The position numbers and the translations under genes are program-made. A DNA stretch of 33,505 nt from Staphylococcus sp. GSSP0090 (GTDB taxonomy: Bacteria; Bacillota; Bacilli; Staphylococcales; Staphylococcaceae). The notes beneath the pieces are model-generated. The model was given only the letters and a program-made list of their open reading frames with translations, made no database searches and was not told where the DNA came from. Numbering within the stretch: position 1 is the first letter of the stretch; each line of letters starts with the position of its first letter. Shown here piece by piece: positions 1 through 8,376 of the stretch. The stretch covers positions 1-33,505 of the forward strand of contig NZ_JACBFD010000010.1 of the NCBI RefSeq assembly GCF_013391405.1, written 5' to 3'.

Positions 1-2
1 CT

Positions 3-911
3 GAACTCCATAAAAGAGCTTTAATAGGCAAAAAGAGAAATGACAAAAGAAAAGTCAGCATATTAATAGGTGGGGGTTCAGGTCATGAACCAGCATTTTT
101 AGGATATGTTGGCGAAGGTATGGCTGACGGTGTAGCAGTTGGAAATATTTTTGCTTCGCCTTCTCCAATACCTATACAAGCTGTTACAAGAGAAGTAGAT
201 CAAGGTCATGGCGTACTGTATATTTATGGAAACTATGCAGGAGATTTAATGAATTTTGAAATGGCTAGTGAAATGACTGAAATCGAAGATGATATTGTGA
301 CTAAAGCAGTGATTGGTAATGATGATGTTGCTTCTTCTAAAGATATAGATGATCGTAGAGGTATCGCGGGAGAACTGCTCGTTTATAAAGTGGCTGGTGC
401 AGCTGCAGACTTTGGATATGATTTGGAAGAAGTGAGACAGATTGCACAATTGGCAAATGATCAAACACGTTCAATGGGTATCGGCTTGAGCCCATGTTAC
501 TTGCCACAAACTGGTAAACCGAGTTTCGACTTAGAAGATAATGAAATGGAAATTGGTTTGGGTCATCACGGTGAACCAGGTATTGAAAAAACGACCATTC
601 GTTCAGCTAAAGAAACAGTTCAAGTCATTATGCAAAATATTTTAAAAGAAGATATCTATCATGCTGAAGATGAGGTTGTCGTATTAATTAATGGGCTAGG
701 TGCTACGTCACAAATGGAGCTTTATATTATTAATAAAGAAGTAGATGCAATTTTAAAAGACAATCATATCAACACATACCAAACATTAATAGGCAACTTT
801 ATTACTTCAATGGAGATGGGTGGCTTTTCAATTACATTGATGAAAGTGGACGACACATTGAAGCGCTGTATAGATCATCCTGTTGATTGTCCGAATTTCA
901 AAGTCATTTAG
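3..911 (+). CDS. dhaK: Dihydroxyacetone kinase-type sugar kinase, DhaK subunit (5' end missing)
   Basis: This is the substrate-binding subunit of a DhaK/DhaL kinase that phosphorylates dihydroxyacetone or a related short ketose in the cytoplasm. The frame is open from base 3, so the start lies upstream; the family is usually about 320-330 residues and about 303 codons are present. The early segment GGGSGHEPAFLGYVG (about 69-113) is the conserved glycine-rich DhaK motif. GHHGEPG near 561-581 holds the histidine (codon 567-569) that in characterised DhaK proteins binds the ketose covalently as a hemiaminal. The stop at 909-911 is followed at once by the ribosome site of dhaL, so the two are co-transcribed. 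No DhaM (PTS donor) gene is seen, so the phosphate donor is unresolved: ATP, or a DhaM encoded elsewhere. The rpiB neighbour hints at a tetrulose substrate. The family is certain, the substrate is not. Confidence 0.93.
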   Translation, partial: ELHKRALIGKKRNDKRKVSILIGGGSGHEPAFLGYVGEGMADGVAVGNIFASPSPIPIQAVTREVDQGHGVLYIYGNYAGDLMNFEMASEMTEIEDDIVTKAVIGNDDVASSKDIDDRRGIAGELLVYKVAGAAADFGYDLEEVRQIAQLANDQTRSMGIGLSPCYLPQTGKPSFDLEDNEMEIGLGHHGEPGIEKTTIRSAKETVQVIMQNILKEDIYHAEDEVVVLINGLGATSQMELYIINKEVDAILKDNHINTYQTLIGNFITSMEMGGFSITLMKVDDTLKRCIDHPVDCPNFKVI

Positions 912-923
912 GAGGGCTTCATT

Positions 924-1556
924 ATGACATTAACAAGTGCATCATTTAAATCATATATTTTAGCTTTAACTACATTGTTTGAAGAAAAAAAAGACGAACT
1001 ATGCGAATTGGATAGAAAAATAGGCGACGGTGATCATGGCGTTACCATGAACATTGGTTATCAAGCTGTTAAAGAAACCATTCAAAATGAATTAGCGACA
1101 CAAGATGATATTTCAAAAATAAGTGTGGCAGTTGGTAAAAGTTTCTTAGATGCTGTTGGTTCTTCTGTTGGACCATTGTATGCGTCAGGATATTTAAAAG
1201 GAGCAGTCGCAATTAAAAATAAGACTGAACTCAATGATGAAGGTTTATATCAATATTGGATTGCTTTTTGTAAGGGTATCAAGGATAGAGGTAAAGCTGA
1301 AATTGGCGATAAAACGATGATCGATACACTTGAACCTTTTTATAAATCTTTAGCACATGCACAACAATCAGGTGAATCCTTTGTTGATGCATTTCAAGTT
1401 GCATTAGCGGAAGCGAAACAAGGTATGGAAAGCACAAAAGATATTGTATCGAATAAAGGTAGATCAAAACGATTAGGATATCGTTCACAAGGACATGTAG
1501 ATCCTGGCGCAATGTCTGCGTATTTAATGTTGGATACATTTAAATCATTTATATAA
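924..1556 (+). CDS. dhaL: Dihydroxyacetone kinase-type nucleotide subunit DhaL
   Basis: This 210-residue protein is the all-helical nucleotide-binding partner of DhaK. Near residue 30 it carries LDRKIGDGDHG, where family aspartates hold the magnesium-nucleotide. Further conserved DhaL blocks are SSVGPLYASG, RGKAEIGDKTM and the C-terminal GHVDPGAMSA. Length matches the family (about 195-210). An AGGAGG site at 911-916 overlaps the end of dhaK and sits 7 bases before the ATG, so translation is probably coupled. In PTS-type systems DhaL cycles ADP/ATP with DhaM; in ATP-dependent systems it binds free ATP. Which applies here cannot be read from the sequence. rpiB follows 30 bases downstream, in the same apparent operon. 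Confidence 0.92.
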   Translation: MTLTSASFKSYILALTTLFEEKKDELCELDRKIGDGDHGVTMNIGYQAVKETIQNELATQDDISKISVAVGKSFLDAVGSSVGPLYASGYLKGAVAIKNKTELNDEGLYQYWIAFCKGIKDRGKAEIGDKTMIDTLEPFYKSLAHAQQSGESFVDAFQVALAEAKQGMESTKDIVSNKGRSKRLGYRSQGHVDPGAMSAYLMLDTFKSFI

Positions 1557-1586
1557 GGATGAGCAAAATTTTAAGGAGGAATTATA

Positions 1587-2033
1587 ATGAAAATAGCAAT
1601 TGGTGCAGACCATAATGGATATGAATTGAAAGAAGCAGTCAAAGCACATGTTGAACAATTAGGGCATGTGGTTGAGGATTTTGGTTGTCATCAATGTGCG
1701 GAAACGGATTATCCAGATGTAGCCTCAGATGTAGGCAAAAGTATACAACGTGGTGAAAATGAACGTGGCATTTTGATTTGTGGTACAGGCATCGGTGTTG
1801 CTATTACTGCAAATAAATTAAAAGGGATACGTGCTGCATTAGCGCACGATTATTATTCTGCTGAACGTGCTCAGTTAAGTAATAATGCTCAAATTTTAAC
1901 GATGGGCGCACAAATTATCGGTATCGAAGTTGCTAAGAAAAATGTTGAAGCTTATCTTAATGTGACTTGGGAAGGCGGCTCTCAACGAAAAGTAGATAAA
2001 ATAGACGAAGTTGAAAAAAATGAAAATAAGTAA
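1587..2033 (+). CDS. rpiB: RpiB/LacAB-family sugar-phosphate isomerase
   Basis: This 148-residue protein belongs to the RpiB/LacA/LacB aldose-ketose isomerase family, whose best-known reaction interconverts ribose 5-phosphate and ribulose 5-phosphate. The N-terminal GADHNGYELKE, the ILICGTGIG loop with Cys65 (the usual RpiB catalytic base position) and the HDYYSAERAQLSNNAQ segment are all canonical. A strong AAGGAGG site precedes the ATG by 8 bases. It closes the dhaK-dhaL-rpiB operon, with a terminator at 2068-2104. Paired with a DhaK/L kinase, an RpiB paralogue may isomerise a tetrulose phosphate to erythrose 4-phosphate, as reported for erythritol/threitol pathways. That is inference from gene order; ordinary ribose-phosphate isomerase activity is the alternative. 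Confidence 0.9.
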   Translation: MKIAIGADHNGYELKEAVKAHVEQLGHVVEDFGCHQCAETDYPDVASDVGKSIQRGENERGILICGTGIGVAITANKLKGIRAALAHDYYSAERAQLSNNAQILTMGAQIIGIEVAKKNVEAYLNVTWEGGSQRKVDKIDEVEKNENK

Positions 2034-2067
2034 AGTAACAAACGAAGTATGACTTGATTATCGAGTT

Positions 2068-2104
2068 AAACGTCTGGGGCATGAGTAGCTGTCTCAGGCG
2101 TTTT
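2068..2104 (+). terminator. Rho-independent terminator after rpiB
   Basis: A 13-pair stem (2068-2080 with 2091-2103, including several G-U pairs) encloses the loop ATGAGTAGCT and ends in a short T run. It lies 35 bases after the rpiB stop and closes the dha operon. Confidence 0.75.
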
Positions 2105-2133
2105 CAATTTATTATGTTAGTAAGGACTGATGT

Positions 2134-2200
2134 GTGCGTTTTAGTATAGGTTGACCTAAAATCCTAGTTATCTTGTCGAGGTGCGGTTACGAAAACGCAC
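2134..2200 (+). other. Structured intergenic element with two competing stems
   Basis: This lies in the 336-base gap between rpiB and the DUF2871 gene. GTGCGTTTT (2134-2142) pairs perfectly with AAAACGCAC (2192-2200). A second GTGCG at 2181-2185 can also pair with CGCAC at 2196-2200, giving a short local hairpin, so the two folds exclude each other. Inside the long stem is the near-palindrome TAGGTTGACCTA (2147-2158). No reading frame of note is present. It could be a leader RNA, a small RNA or simply operator DNA; no known riboswitch family was recognised. Confidence 0.35.
2139..2161. promoter_or_regulatory. Imperfect palindrome resembling an MntR/SirR (DtxR-family) operator
   Basis: The core TAGGTTGACCTA is an inverted repeat with a central mismatch, flanked by TTTTAG on one side and CTAAAA on the other. 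Read on the minus strand it resembles the TTTAGG...CCTA...ACTAA pattern remembered for staphylococcal MntR/SirR boxes. No convincing promoter overlaps it, so function is uncertain. Confidence 0.3.
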
Positions 2201-2329
2201 TTAAAAAATTTGAGTGTTGTTTCTCTCACTTGATACGTTATTATATTATAGACTTAGACTCGCGTATTTATGTAGTGAAATCAGGACACGCAGGATTTTT
2301 ATATGTTTGATGAATTGTCACTGTAATTT

Positions 2330-2349
2330 TAAGATAATTGTCTTATAAT
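2330..2349 (+). promoter_or_regulatory. Promoter -10 with overlapping palindrome, upstream of the DUF2871 gene
   Basis: TAAGATAATTGTCTTA (2330-2345) is a 16-base palindrome with one mismatched pair. It abuts a perfect -10 hexamer TATAAT (2344-2349), with the start codon 21 bases further on. No good -35 hexamer is found at 16-18 bases, which would suit an activated promoter; the palindrome is well placed for a regulator. The regulator is unknown. Confidence 0.5.
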
Positions 2350-2369
2350 ATGCATGAGGAGGATTATCT

Positions 2370-2783
2370 ATGCGCAGAGTATTATATGCTTTTTTAATTT
2401 ATACGATCTTAGGTTTACTAAGTGGTTTCTATTATCGTGAATTGACACTTGCCCATCATTTCACTGGAGATACACAACTTGTCGTAGTACATACGCATAC
2501 GCTGATCTTAGGTATGTTTATGCATCTGATTTTATTACCTGTTGTGAAAATCTTTAAACTAACAAGTTACTATTTATTTAATTGGTTCTTCATTGTTTAT
2601 AACATAGGTGTCTTAACAACGGTAGGTATGATGTTTACAAAAGGTACATATCAAGTTATTGGACTTACTGTTCCTGAATCTTTTGCTGGATTTGCAGGAA
2701 TTGGACATACAATTTTAACTGCTGGATTTATCCTATTATTTTTCTTATTAAGAAATGCAATAGTGAAAGATCCCAGAGATTAA
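2370..2783 (+). CDS. DUF2871-type small integral membrane protein, His-rich
   Basis: This 137-residue protein has four predicted membrane segments (about residues 5-22, 40-60, 68-90 and 108-128) and a short charged tail. I recognise it as a DUF2871-type protein; no function is established. His29, His30, His41, His43, His52 and His113 lie in or beside the membrane segments, with the striking stretch HTHTLILGMFMH. Such spacing recalls haem- or copper-coordinating helices of oxidase-like membrane proteins, but this is inference. A GAGGAGG site precedes the ATG. It is a single-gene unit between its own promoter (2330-2349) and the terminator at 2788-2830, beside the iron-uptake pair. Confidence 0.8.
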   Translation: MRRVLYAFLIYTILGLLSGFYYRELTLAHHFTGDTQLVVVHTHTLILGMFMHLILLPVVKIFKLTSYYLFNWFFIVYNIGVLTTVGMMFTKGTYQVIGLTVPESFAGFAGIGHTILTAGFILLFFLLRNAIVKDPRD

Positions 2784-2787
2784 ATAT

Positions 2788-2830
2788 AAAAGCTGCTAAC
2801 AATTTGTTCCAACATTGTTAGCAGCTTTTT
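2788..2830. terminator. Terminator between convergent genes
   Basis: A perfect 16-base inverted repeat (2788-2803 with 2814-2829) surrounds a 10-base loop and runs into Ts on the plus strand. The minus-strand end is also T-rich, so it may serve both the DUF2871 gene and the siderophore-binding protein gene that ends at 2872. Confidence 0.85.
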
Positions 2831-2871
2831 ATTTTTTAGCATATCATCATTAAAAATATAATGAGTAGAAA

Positions 2872-3792
2872 TTATATTTTTAATGATTTTAGAGCCTTGT
2901 AAAAAATATCTCTTTGTTTTTCTAATGAAATCGGATCATTATATTGTGTGTCTGAAACATCAAATTTGATCACATTATTTTCTTGAACTGCTGGTAAATT
3001 ATTCCAATAATTTGTATTTTCAAAAGGCGCTGCTTGATCGCCATTTGTGGCAATCACTGCAAAATCCCCGATATAATCCTTGAAATTTTCTGGATTTATA
3101 GGAGTTGCAAATTTATCTTGCGTGGCTTTTTCAAGTGCTTTAGGTTGTTTCATTCCGTAACCATCATAAAGAATCTCTGTTCCTCTTCCTAAGTGGTCAC
3201 TAAATGCCATCGTGCCTTTTGGTGTTTGTTGTAGGACTGAAACAGTTTTACCTTTAATTAAAGGGGCTAATTCTTTTTTATCATCTGCCATCTGTTTATC
3301 CCAATCTTTAATCCATTGTTTCGCTTTCTTGTCTTCGTTAACTAATGAAGCAAGTTTTTTTGTGTGGTCTTTATAAGTAGATTTTTCTGAATCGAACGCA
3401 ACAGTTGGCGCAATTTTTTGTAATTTTTTAATATTTTTATCTTGTACTGTAGTGACAATGAGATCTGGTTTTTGTTTGGCAACCTGTTCAACACTTGTAT
3501 TATCGATACGCTGAATGCCTTTTGTAGCATTATTTAATACTTTATTTTTTTCTACAAATTCTGGTACAGCAATGGGTTTGTGTCCAAATTTTACCAATGC
3601 ACCCACATAGGTTGGGTGTAAAACAGCAATTCGTTTAGGGTCTTTAGGAATTTTTACTTTTTTATCAGTATCATCTGTAAAAGTTTTTTCGGATGATTTA
3701 TTTTCATTATCACTCTTTTTACTTGAATCTTGTGTGCTACAAGCGCCTATAAATAAAGTTAAACAAATTAAAATTAATAATAATTTCTTCAC
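2872..3792 (-). CDS. Iron-siderophore ABC transporter substrate-binding lipoprotein
   Basis: This 306-residue protein is a FecB/FhuD/FeuA-type siderophore receptor anchored outside the membrane. It has an N-terminal hydrophobic segment with lipobox IGAC (Cys18), a polar Ser/Lys linker, then a class III binding-protein fold containing the typical DPKRIAVLHPTYVGALVKFG and KPDLIVTT stretches. No permease or ATPase genes adjoin it; such lone receptors commonly use the FhuC ATPase and a permease encoded elsewhere. The start is a GTG (3790-3792) with AGGAGA 9 bases upstream. A Fur box at 3841-3859 lies 49 bases ahead and is shared with the divergent iruO. The ligand (hydroxamate, catecholate or carboxylate) cannot be told from sequence alone. 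Confidence 0.88.
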   Translation of the reverse strand: MKKLLLILICLTLFIGACSTQDSSKKSDNENKSSEKTFTDDTDKKVKIPKDPKRIAVLHPTYVGALVKFGHKPIAVPEFVEKNKVLNNATKGIQRIDNTSVEQVAKQKPDLIVTTVQDKNIKKLQKIAPTVAFDSEKSTYKDHTKKLASLVNEDKKAKQWIKDWDKQMADDKKELAPLIKGKTVSVLQQTPKGTMAFSDHLGRGTEILYDGYGMKQPKALEKATQDKFATPINPENFKDYIGDFAVIATNGDQAAPFENTNYWNNLPAVQENNVIKFDVSDTQYNDPISLEKQRDIFYKALKSLKI

Positions 3793-3840
3793 AAGCTAAC
3801 ATCTCCTAAATTTTAAAAAATTTGAAAATAAAAGGTTTTC

Positions 3841-3859
3841 ATTGATAATCGTTATCAAT
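3841..3859. promoter_or_regulatory. Fur box in the divergent iron promoter
   Basis: ATTGATAATCGTTATCAAT is a perfect palindrome of 8+8 bases around TCG and matches the Fur core pattern TGATAAT-N-ATTATCA closely. It overlaps the -35 TTGATA (3842-3847) of a plus-strand promoter with -10 CATAAT (3865-3870) at 17-base spacing. Binding of Fur-Fe should repress iruO and probably the siderophore-binding protein gene. Confidence 0.9.
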
Positions 3860-3890
3860 TATAGCATAATGAAGGAAAGACACAAGCTGA

Positions 3891-4940
<1,050 letters not shown>

Positions 4941-4960
4941 AAATTAGTGTATGATACTTT

Positions 4961-4996
4961 AAAATCGACAACGGAAGACACGTTGTCGATTTTTTT
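4961..4996 (+). terminator. Terminator after iruO
   Basis: A stem of 13 pairs (4961-4973 with 4981-4993), loop GAAGACA, followed by a run of seven Ts. It is 20 bases after the iruO stop. Confidence 0.9.
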
Positions 4997-5086
4997 ATGG
5001 AAAAACAACAATGCTTTCATGGATAGTTTGAGAATTGAGTGGGACTATATCATAATAAAAGAAACATAAGTTATAGGAGACGTGAG

Positions 5087-5491
5087 ATGATGGTAGAAAT
5101 AAAGCATGAAGCACCTAGTGTAATGGATTATAGAAATTTGCGAAAAGTGGCAGGGCTCAGTGAAAAATCACAAAAAGCTGCAGAAAAAGGCATCGCTAAT
5201 GCTTGTTTTAATGTAACGTTATATCAAGCGCAAAAATTGATCGGTATGGGTCGGGTAATTGGTGACGGTGGTACAGCGTTCCAAATCATTGATATTGCGG
5301 TGAACCCTGAATTTCAAGGTCAAGGATATGGTAAAACGATTATGTCGCACATTATGTCATATATTGAAAGTGAAGCGGAAGAGGGAACTTACGTCAGCCT
5401 AATTGCAGATTATCCAGCAGATCAATTATATGCACAATATGGCTTTATCACGACGGAACCACATTCTTGTGGTATGTATATGAAATATTAA
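5087..5491 (+). CDS. GNAT-family N-acetyltransferase
   Basis: This 134-residue protein is a single-domain GNAT acetyltransferase that transfers acetyl from acetyl-CoA to an unknown amine. The acetyl-CoA pocket is marked by DIAVNPEFQGQGYGKTI (motif A, Q-x-x-G-x-G) and the C-terminal LYAQYGF. Two tandem ATGs (5087, 5090) follow AGGAGA at 5075-5080; I chose the first. A longer frame from a GTG at 5039 would begin upstream of this ribosome site and adds a basic, non-conserved leader. It lies alone between iruO and the convergent sugar transporter. No substrate can be assigned. Confidence 0.85.
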   Translation: MMVEIKHEAPSVMDYRNLRKVAGLSEKSQKAAEKGIANACFNVTLYQAQKLIGMGRVIGDGGTAFQIIDIAVNPEFQGQGYGKTIMSHIMSYIESEAEEGTYVSLIADYPADQLYAQYGFITTEPHSCGMYMKY

Positions 5492-5492
5492 A

Positions 5493-5524
5493 AAGGGTGA
5501 ATCGTTTTATGACGATTCACCCTT
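5493..5524. terminator. Hairpin between convergent GNAT and glcP-like genes
   Basis: A 13-pair perfect stem (5493-5505 with 5512-5524) lies between the two stops. On the minus strand it is followed by five Ts, so it fits a terminator for the sugar transporter; the plus side lacks a T run, but the hairpin may stop both. Confidence 0.75.
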
Positions 5525-5541
5525 AACTAAATCATTTTAAG

Positions 5542-6906
5542 TTATTTGTTTTCATGAATATCTGCATCAGTCGCATTTGTTCTAGAACGTAAATCTGCTT
5601 CAATTTCTTCCAAACTACGACCACGCGTTTCAGGTAAGTATTTGATAACAAAGATGAGTGCGCAAATACCAATCACTGCGAAAATTAAGAATACTTGTTC
5701 TACAGGCAAGACTTCAGTCAATATTGGGAAGAATTGAGCAACTAACAAACTACCAATTGACAATACTAAAGCTGCAGCACCTGTTGCGGCACCACGTGCA
5801 CGCATTGGGAATAACTCTGGTAACATAACCCATAGTACAGGTCCCCATGTGAAACCAAAGAATATAATGAATAAAGTTAAACAAGCTACGATAATCCAAG
5901 CAGAAGATTGAATACCTATCGTCCAAATTAACACGGCCATGATGAGTAGGGAAGCAACCATGCCAATATTACCGATGACTAATAAACGTTTACGATCAAT
6001 TTTATCAATAATCATAATAGCGACTATTGTAATAATAACGTTTACAGTACCAATACCAACCGTTCCTAAAATAGAAGTAGCGTCACCTAATCCTGCTTTA
6101 CTGAGGATAGAAGGTGCATAATAAATAATGGCATTAATACCAATAATTTGTTGTAATAGAGCAAATATACAACCAATAATTAACGTTGGACGTAACCATG
6201 GTGATTTTAAAACATTCCAAGTGCTTTCAGAAATACTATTGATTTCTTTCATGTCTGCGATTTCTTTATCGATTTCGCTATCTTTAAATGTTAATTTCAT
6301 AACATCACGTGCAGCTTTTTCGCTTCTATGTTCAAGTAACCATCTAGGACTTTCAGGCATAAAGGCTACACCAATTAATAAAATCAGTGAAGGTACGACT
6401 GCAAGACCTAACATCCATCTCCAACCTTCTATAGGTGTGAAAGCATAGTTGATTAAATATGAAGATAGGATACCAATTGTAATCATTAATTGGTTTAAAG
6501 AACTTAAGGAACCACGTTGTTCAGTAGGAGCCATTTCAGAAAGATAAACTGGAACAATAGCTGTTGAACCACCTACAGCTAGTCCAATAACTAAACGACC
6601 TATAACTAACACGGGCATTGACGGCGCTAATGCTAAGATCAGTGCACCAACAATATAGACAATCGCTATTACAAATACAACACGTCTACGGCCAAGTCTG
6701 TCTGATAAAGGACCACTTGCACCTGAACCAAAGATGGCTCCGACAAGCATTGAGGCCACAACCAATCCTTCTGTAAAACTGTTTAATGGTATATCATCTT
6801 TTATAAATAATAGCGCACCTGATATTACTCCCATGTCGTAACCATAGAGTAAACCTCCCAATGCACCGAGGAAAAAGATGAGTTTTTTATCTACTTTAAT
6901 TCCCAT
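5542..6906 (-). CDS. glcP: GlcP-like sugar:H+ symporter (MFS sugar porter)
   Basis: This 454-residue, 12-helix transporter imports a hexose with protons. It shows the sugar-porter signature set: GGLLYGYDMGVISGAL in helix 1, DRLGRRR in the first cytoplasmic loop, PESPRWLLEHR before the central loop, QQIIGINAIIYYAPS in helix 7 (sugar-contact residues in the family), DRKRLL in loop 8-9 and PETRGRSLEEIE at the C-terminus. It closely resembles S. epidermidis GlcP, a glucose:H+ symporter, as I remember that sequence; substrate assignment rests on this. A GGAGGG site precedes the ATG. A candidate cre lies about 33-46 bases upstream, so CcpA control is plausible. Monocistronic, with the hairpin at 5493-5524 behind it. 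Confidence 0.87.
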   Translation of the reverse strand: MGIKVDKKLIFFLGALGGLLYGYDMGVISGALLFIKDDIPLNSFTEGLVVASMLVGAIFGSGASGPLSDRLGRRRVVFVIAIVYIVGALILALAPSMPVLVIGRLVIGLAVGGSTAIVPVYLSEMAPTEQRGSLSSLNQLMITIGILSSYLINYAFTPIEGWRWMLGLAVVPSLILLIGVAFMPESPRWLLEHRSEKAARDVMKLTFKDSEIDKEIADMKEINSISESTWNVLKSPWLRPTLIIGCIFALLQQIIGINAIIYYAPSILSKAGLGDATSILGTVGIGTVNVIITIVAIMIIDKIDRKRLLVIGNIGMVASLLIMAVLIWTIGIQSSAWIIVACLTLFIIFFGFTWGPVLWVMLPELFPMRARGAATGAAALVLSIGSLLVAQFFPILTEVLPVEQVFLIFAVIGICALIFVIKYLPETRGRSLEEIEADLRSRTNATDADIHENK

Positions 6907-6938
6907 AAAAACCCTCCTGATAAGTTTCGATAACCATA

Positions 6939-6952
6939 AGTATACGCTTTCA
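6939..6952 (-). promoter_or_regulatory. Candidate cre (CcpA site) upstream of the glcP-like gene
   Basis: Read on the minus strand, TGAAAGCGTATACT matches the cre consensus TGWAARCGNTNWCA at 12 of 14 positions, with the full TGAAAGCG half intact. Position and gene function fit carbon-catabolite control; no binding evidence is available. Confidence 0.5.
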
Positions 6953-7059
6953 TATTTTGATTGTAAATATTAAAATATAAGATTTTTATTTATTTATTTC
7001 TATTTATATGACATATCATTTTATTAATATACAAATAAAAAATAGGTGTGTTTAAAGCG

Positions 7060-7107
7060 AAAAAAAATAAACCCTAATTTCCTATTAAAATGGAAATTAG
7101 GGTTTAT
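7060..7107 (-). terminator. Terminator after the YhdH-family gene
   Basis: A 16-pair perfect stem (7067-7082 with 7092-7107) sits 9 bases past the stop of the gene at 7116. The minus strand then reads a long T run (A run 7060-7067 on the plus strand). Confidence 0.9.
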
Positions 7108-7115
7108 ATTCGTTA

Positions 7116-8105
7116 CTAAGCGTTAAAATCAATGACAATTCTACCTGAATTATTATCGTCAAGTACTTGTTTAATACTATTTTCTATTTCATTGAATTTG
7201 ATTACTTTTTTAATATCGTGTAAGTTATCTGGTTTCAAATCTTTAGCTAAACGACGCCATATATGTTTACGTTGTTTCATTTCAGTATAAACAGAATCTA
7301 TTCCTATAATACTTGCACCTCTTAAGATAAATGGAAATACTGAGCTATCAAATTTTGCGCCTGCTGTCATACCAATCACAGCAACCATACCATTATAATC
7401 TAATTGCTTAACGATTTGTGATAAACTTTCTCCGCCAACTGGATCAATGACACCCTGCCAAGTTCGTTTGCCAAGTGCCTTATGATCCGTATTATTGATA
7501 CGTGAAATAACTTCTTTAGCTCCAAGTGCTTTTAGTTTTTCCTCTACATTGGCTTTGCCAGTACTTGCAATGACATCAAACCCAATTGCATCTAACATCA
7601 TAATGGCTAATGTGCCAACGCCTCCAGTTGCACCACGTACCAGTACATCTTTCTTTTCGATAGAAAGGCCGTTATGTTCTAACTTTTCAATAGCTAATCC
7701 AGCTGTATATCCAGCTGTACCATAAATCATAGCTTCTTCTAATGTTAAATCCTTTGGTAACGGTACAATCCACTCTTCTTTAACACGAGCATATTCACTA
7801 AAGCCACCAAAATGGCTAGTCCCTAAGTCATAACCAGTTACAATGACTTCGTCGCCTTTTTCAAAAGCATGTGTATCTGAATGTTCTACAACACCTGCTA
7901 AATCAATACCAGGAATCATTGGATAGGAAGAAACAATTTTTGAATTTTCCACTGTAGCAAGCGCATCTTTATAATTGATTCCAGAATATTTTACTTTAAT
8001 CAGCACATCGCCTTCTGGTAGATCATCTATTGAAATATCTTTATATTGATTCATGACTTTGCCGTCTTGTTCATCGACTACAAAGGCTTTGAATGTGTTA
8101 GTCAT
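7116..8105 (-). CDS. YhdH/AcuI-family NADPH-dependent oxidoreductase
   Basis: This 329-residue zinc-independent medium-chain dehydrogenase/reductase belongs to the YhdH/YhfP group annotated as quinone oxidoreductase or acryloyl-CoA reductase. The N-terminal GroES-like domain contains KYSGINYKDALA and PGIDLAGVV; the Rossmann domain has VRGATGGVGTLAI for NADPH, and GRIVIDF closes the protein. The cysteine zinc ligands of true alcohol dehydrogenases are absent. It is monocistronic, with a modest GGGAG ribosome site 11 bases from the ATG. An imperfect cre-like AGAAAGCGTTTTAA lies upstream near 8215-8229. Physiological substrate unknown; detoxification of reactive enoyl compounds or quinones is likely. 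Confidence 0.85.
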   Translation of the reverse strand: MTNTFKAFVVDEQDGKVMNQYKDISIDDLPEGDVLIKVKYSGINYKDALATVENSKIVSSYPMIPGIDLAGVVEHSDTHAFEKGDEVIVTGYDLGTSHFGGFSEYARVKEEWIVPLPKDLTLEEAMIYGTAGYTAGLAIEKLEHNGLSIEKKDVLVRGATGGVGTLAIMMLDAIGFDVIASTGKANVEEKLKALGAKEVISRINNTDHKALGKRTWQGVIDPVGGESLSQIVKQLDYNGMVAVIGMTAGAKFDSSVFPFILRGASIIGIDSVYTEMKQRKHIWRRLAKDLKPDNLHDIKKVIKFNEIENSIKQVLDDNNSGRIVIDFNA

Positions 8106-8376
8106 TACTGAATGGCACTCCCTTATGAATAAAAATTACGAACAATTAAAAAACTAGACCTACTTTATCATGTAATTGAATATTACACAATATGCCAAAC
8201 GTAGTGTATTTATAAGAAAGCGTTTTAATTCGAAAAAACTTTTTAATTACATAAAATCTATAGACTTATTTAATATAGAGTGAATAAATTAATGATCAAT
8301 CATTTATAAATTAAAATAGTCACCTGTCGTTGAGTTTAGTATAATAACTATAAAATAAAAAAGGGGTGAATGAAGG

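Noticed and set aside
2114..2149. Eleven-codon frame that could be a leader peptide before the structured element
   Set aside because: No ribosome site and no amino-acid bias to suggest attenuation.
8215..8229. cre-like AGAAAGCGTTTTAA upstream of the YhdH-family gene
   Set aside because: Mismatches at both outer ends and no clear promoter around it; too weak to list as a site.
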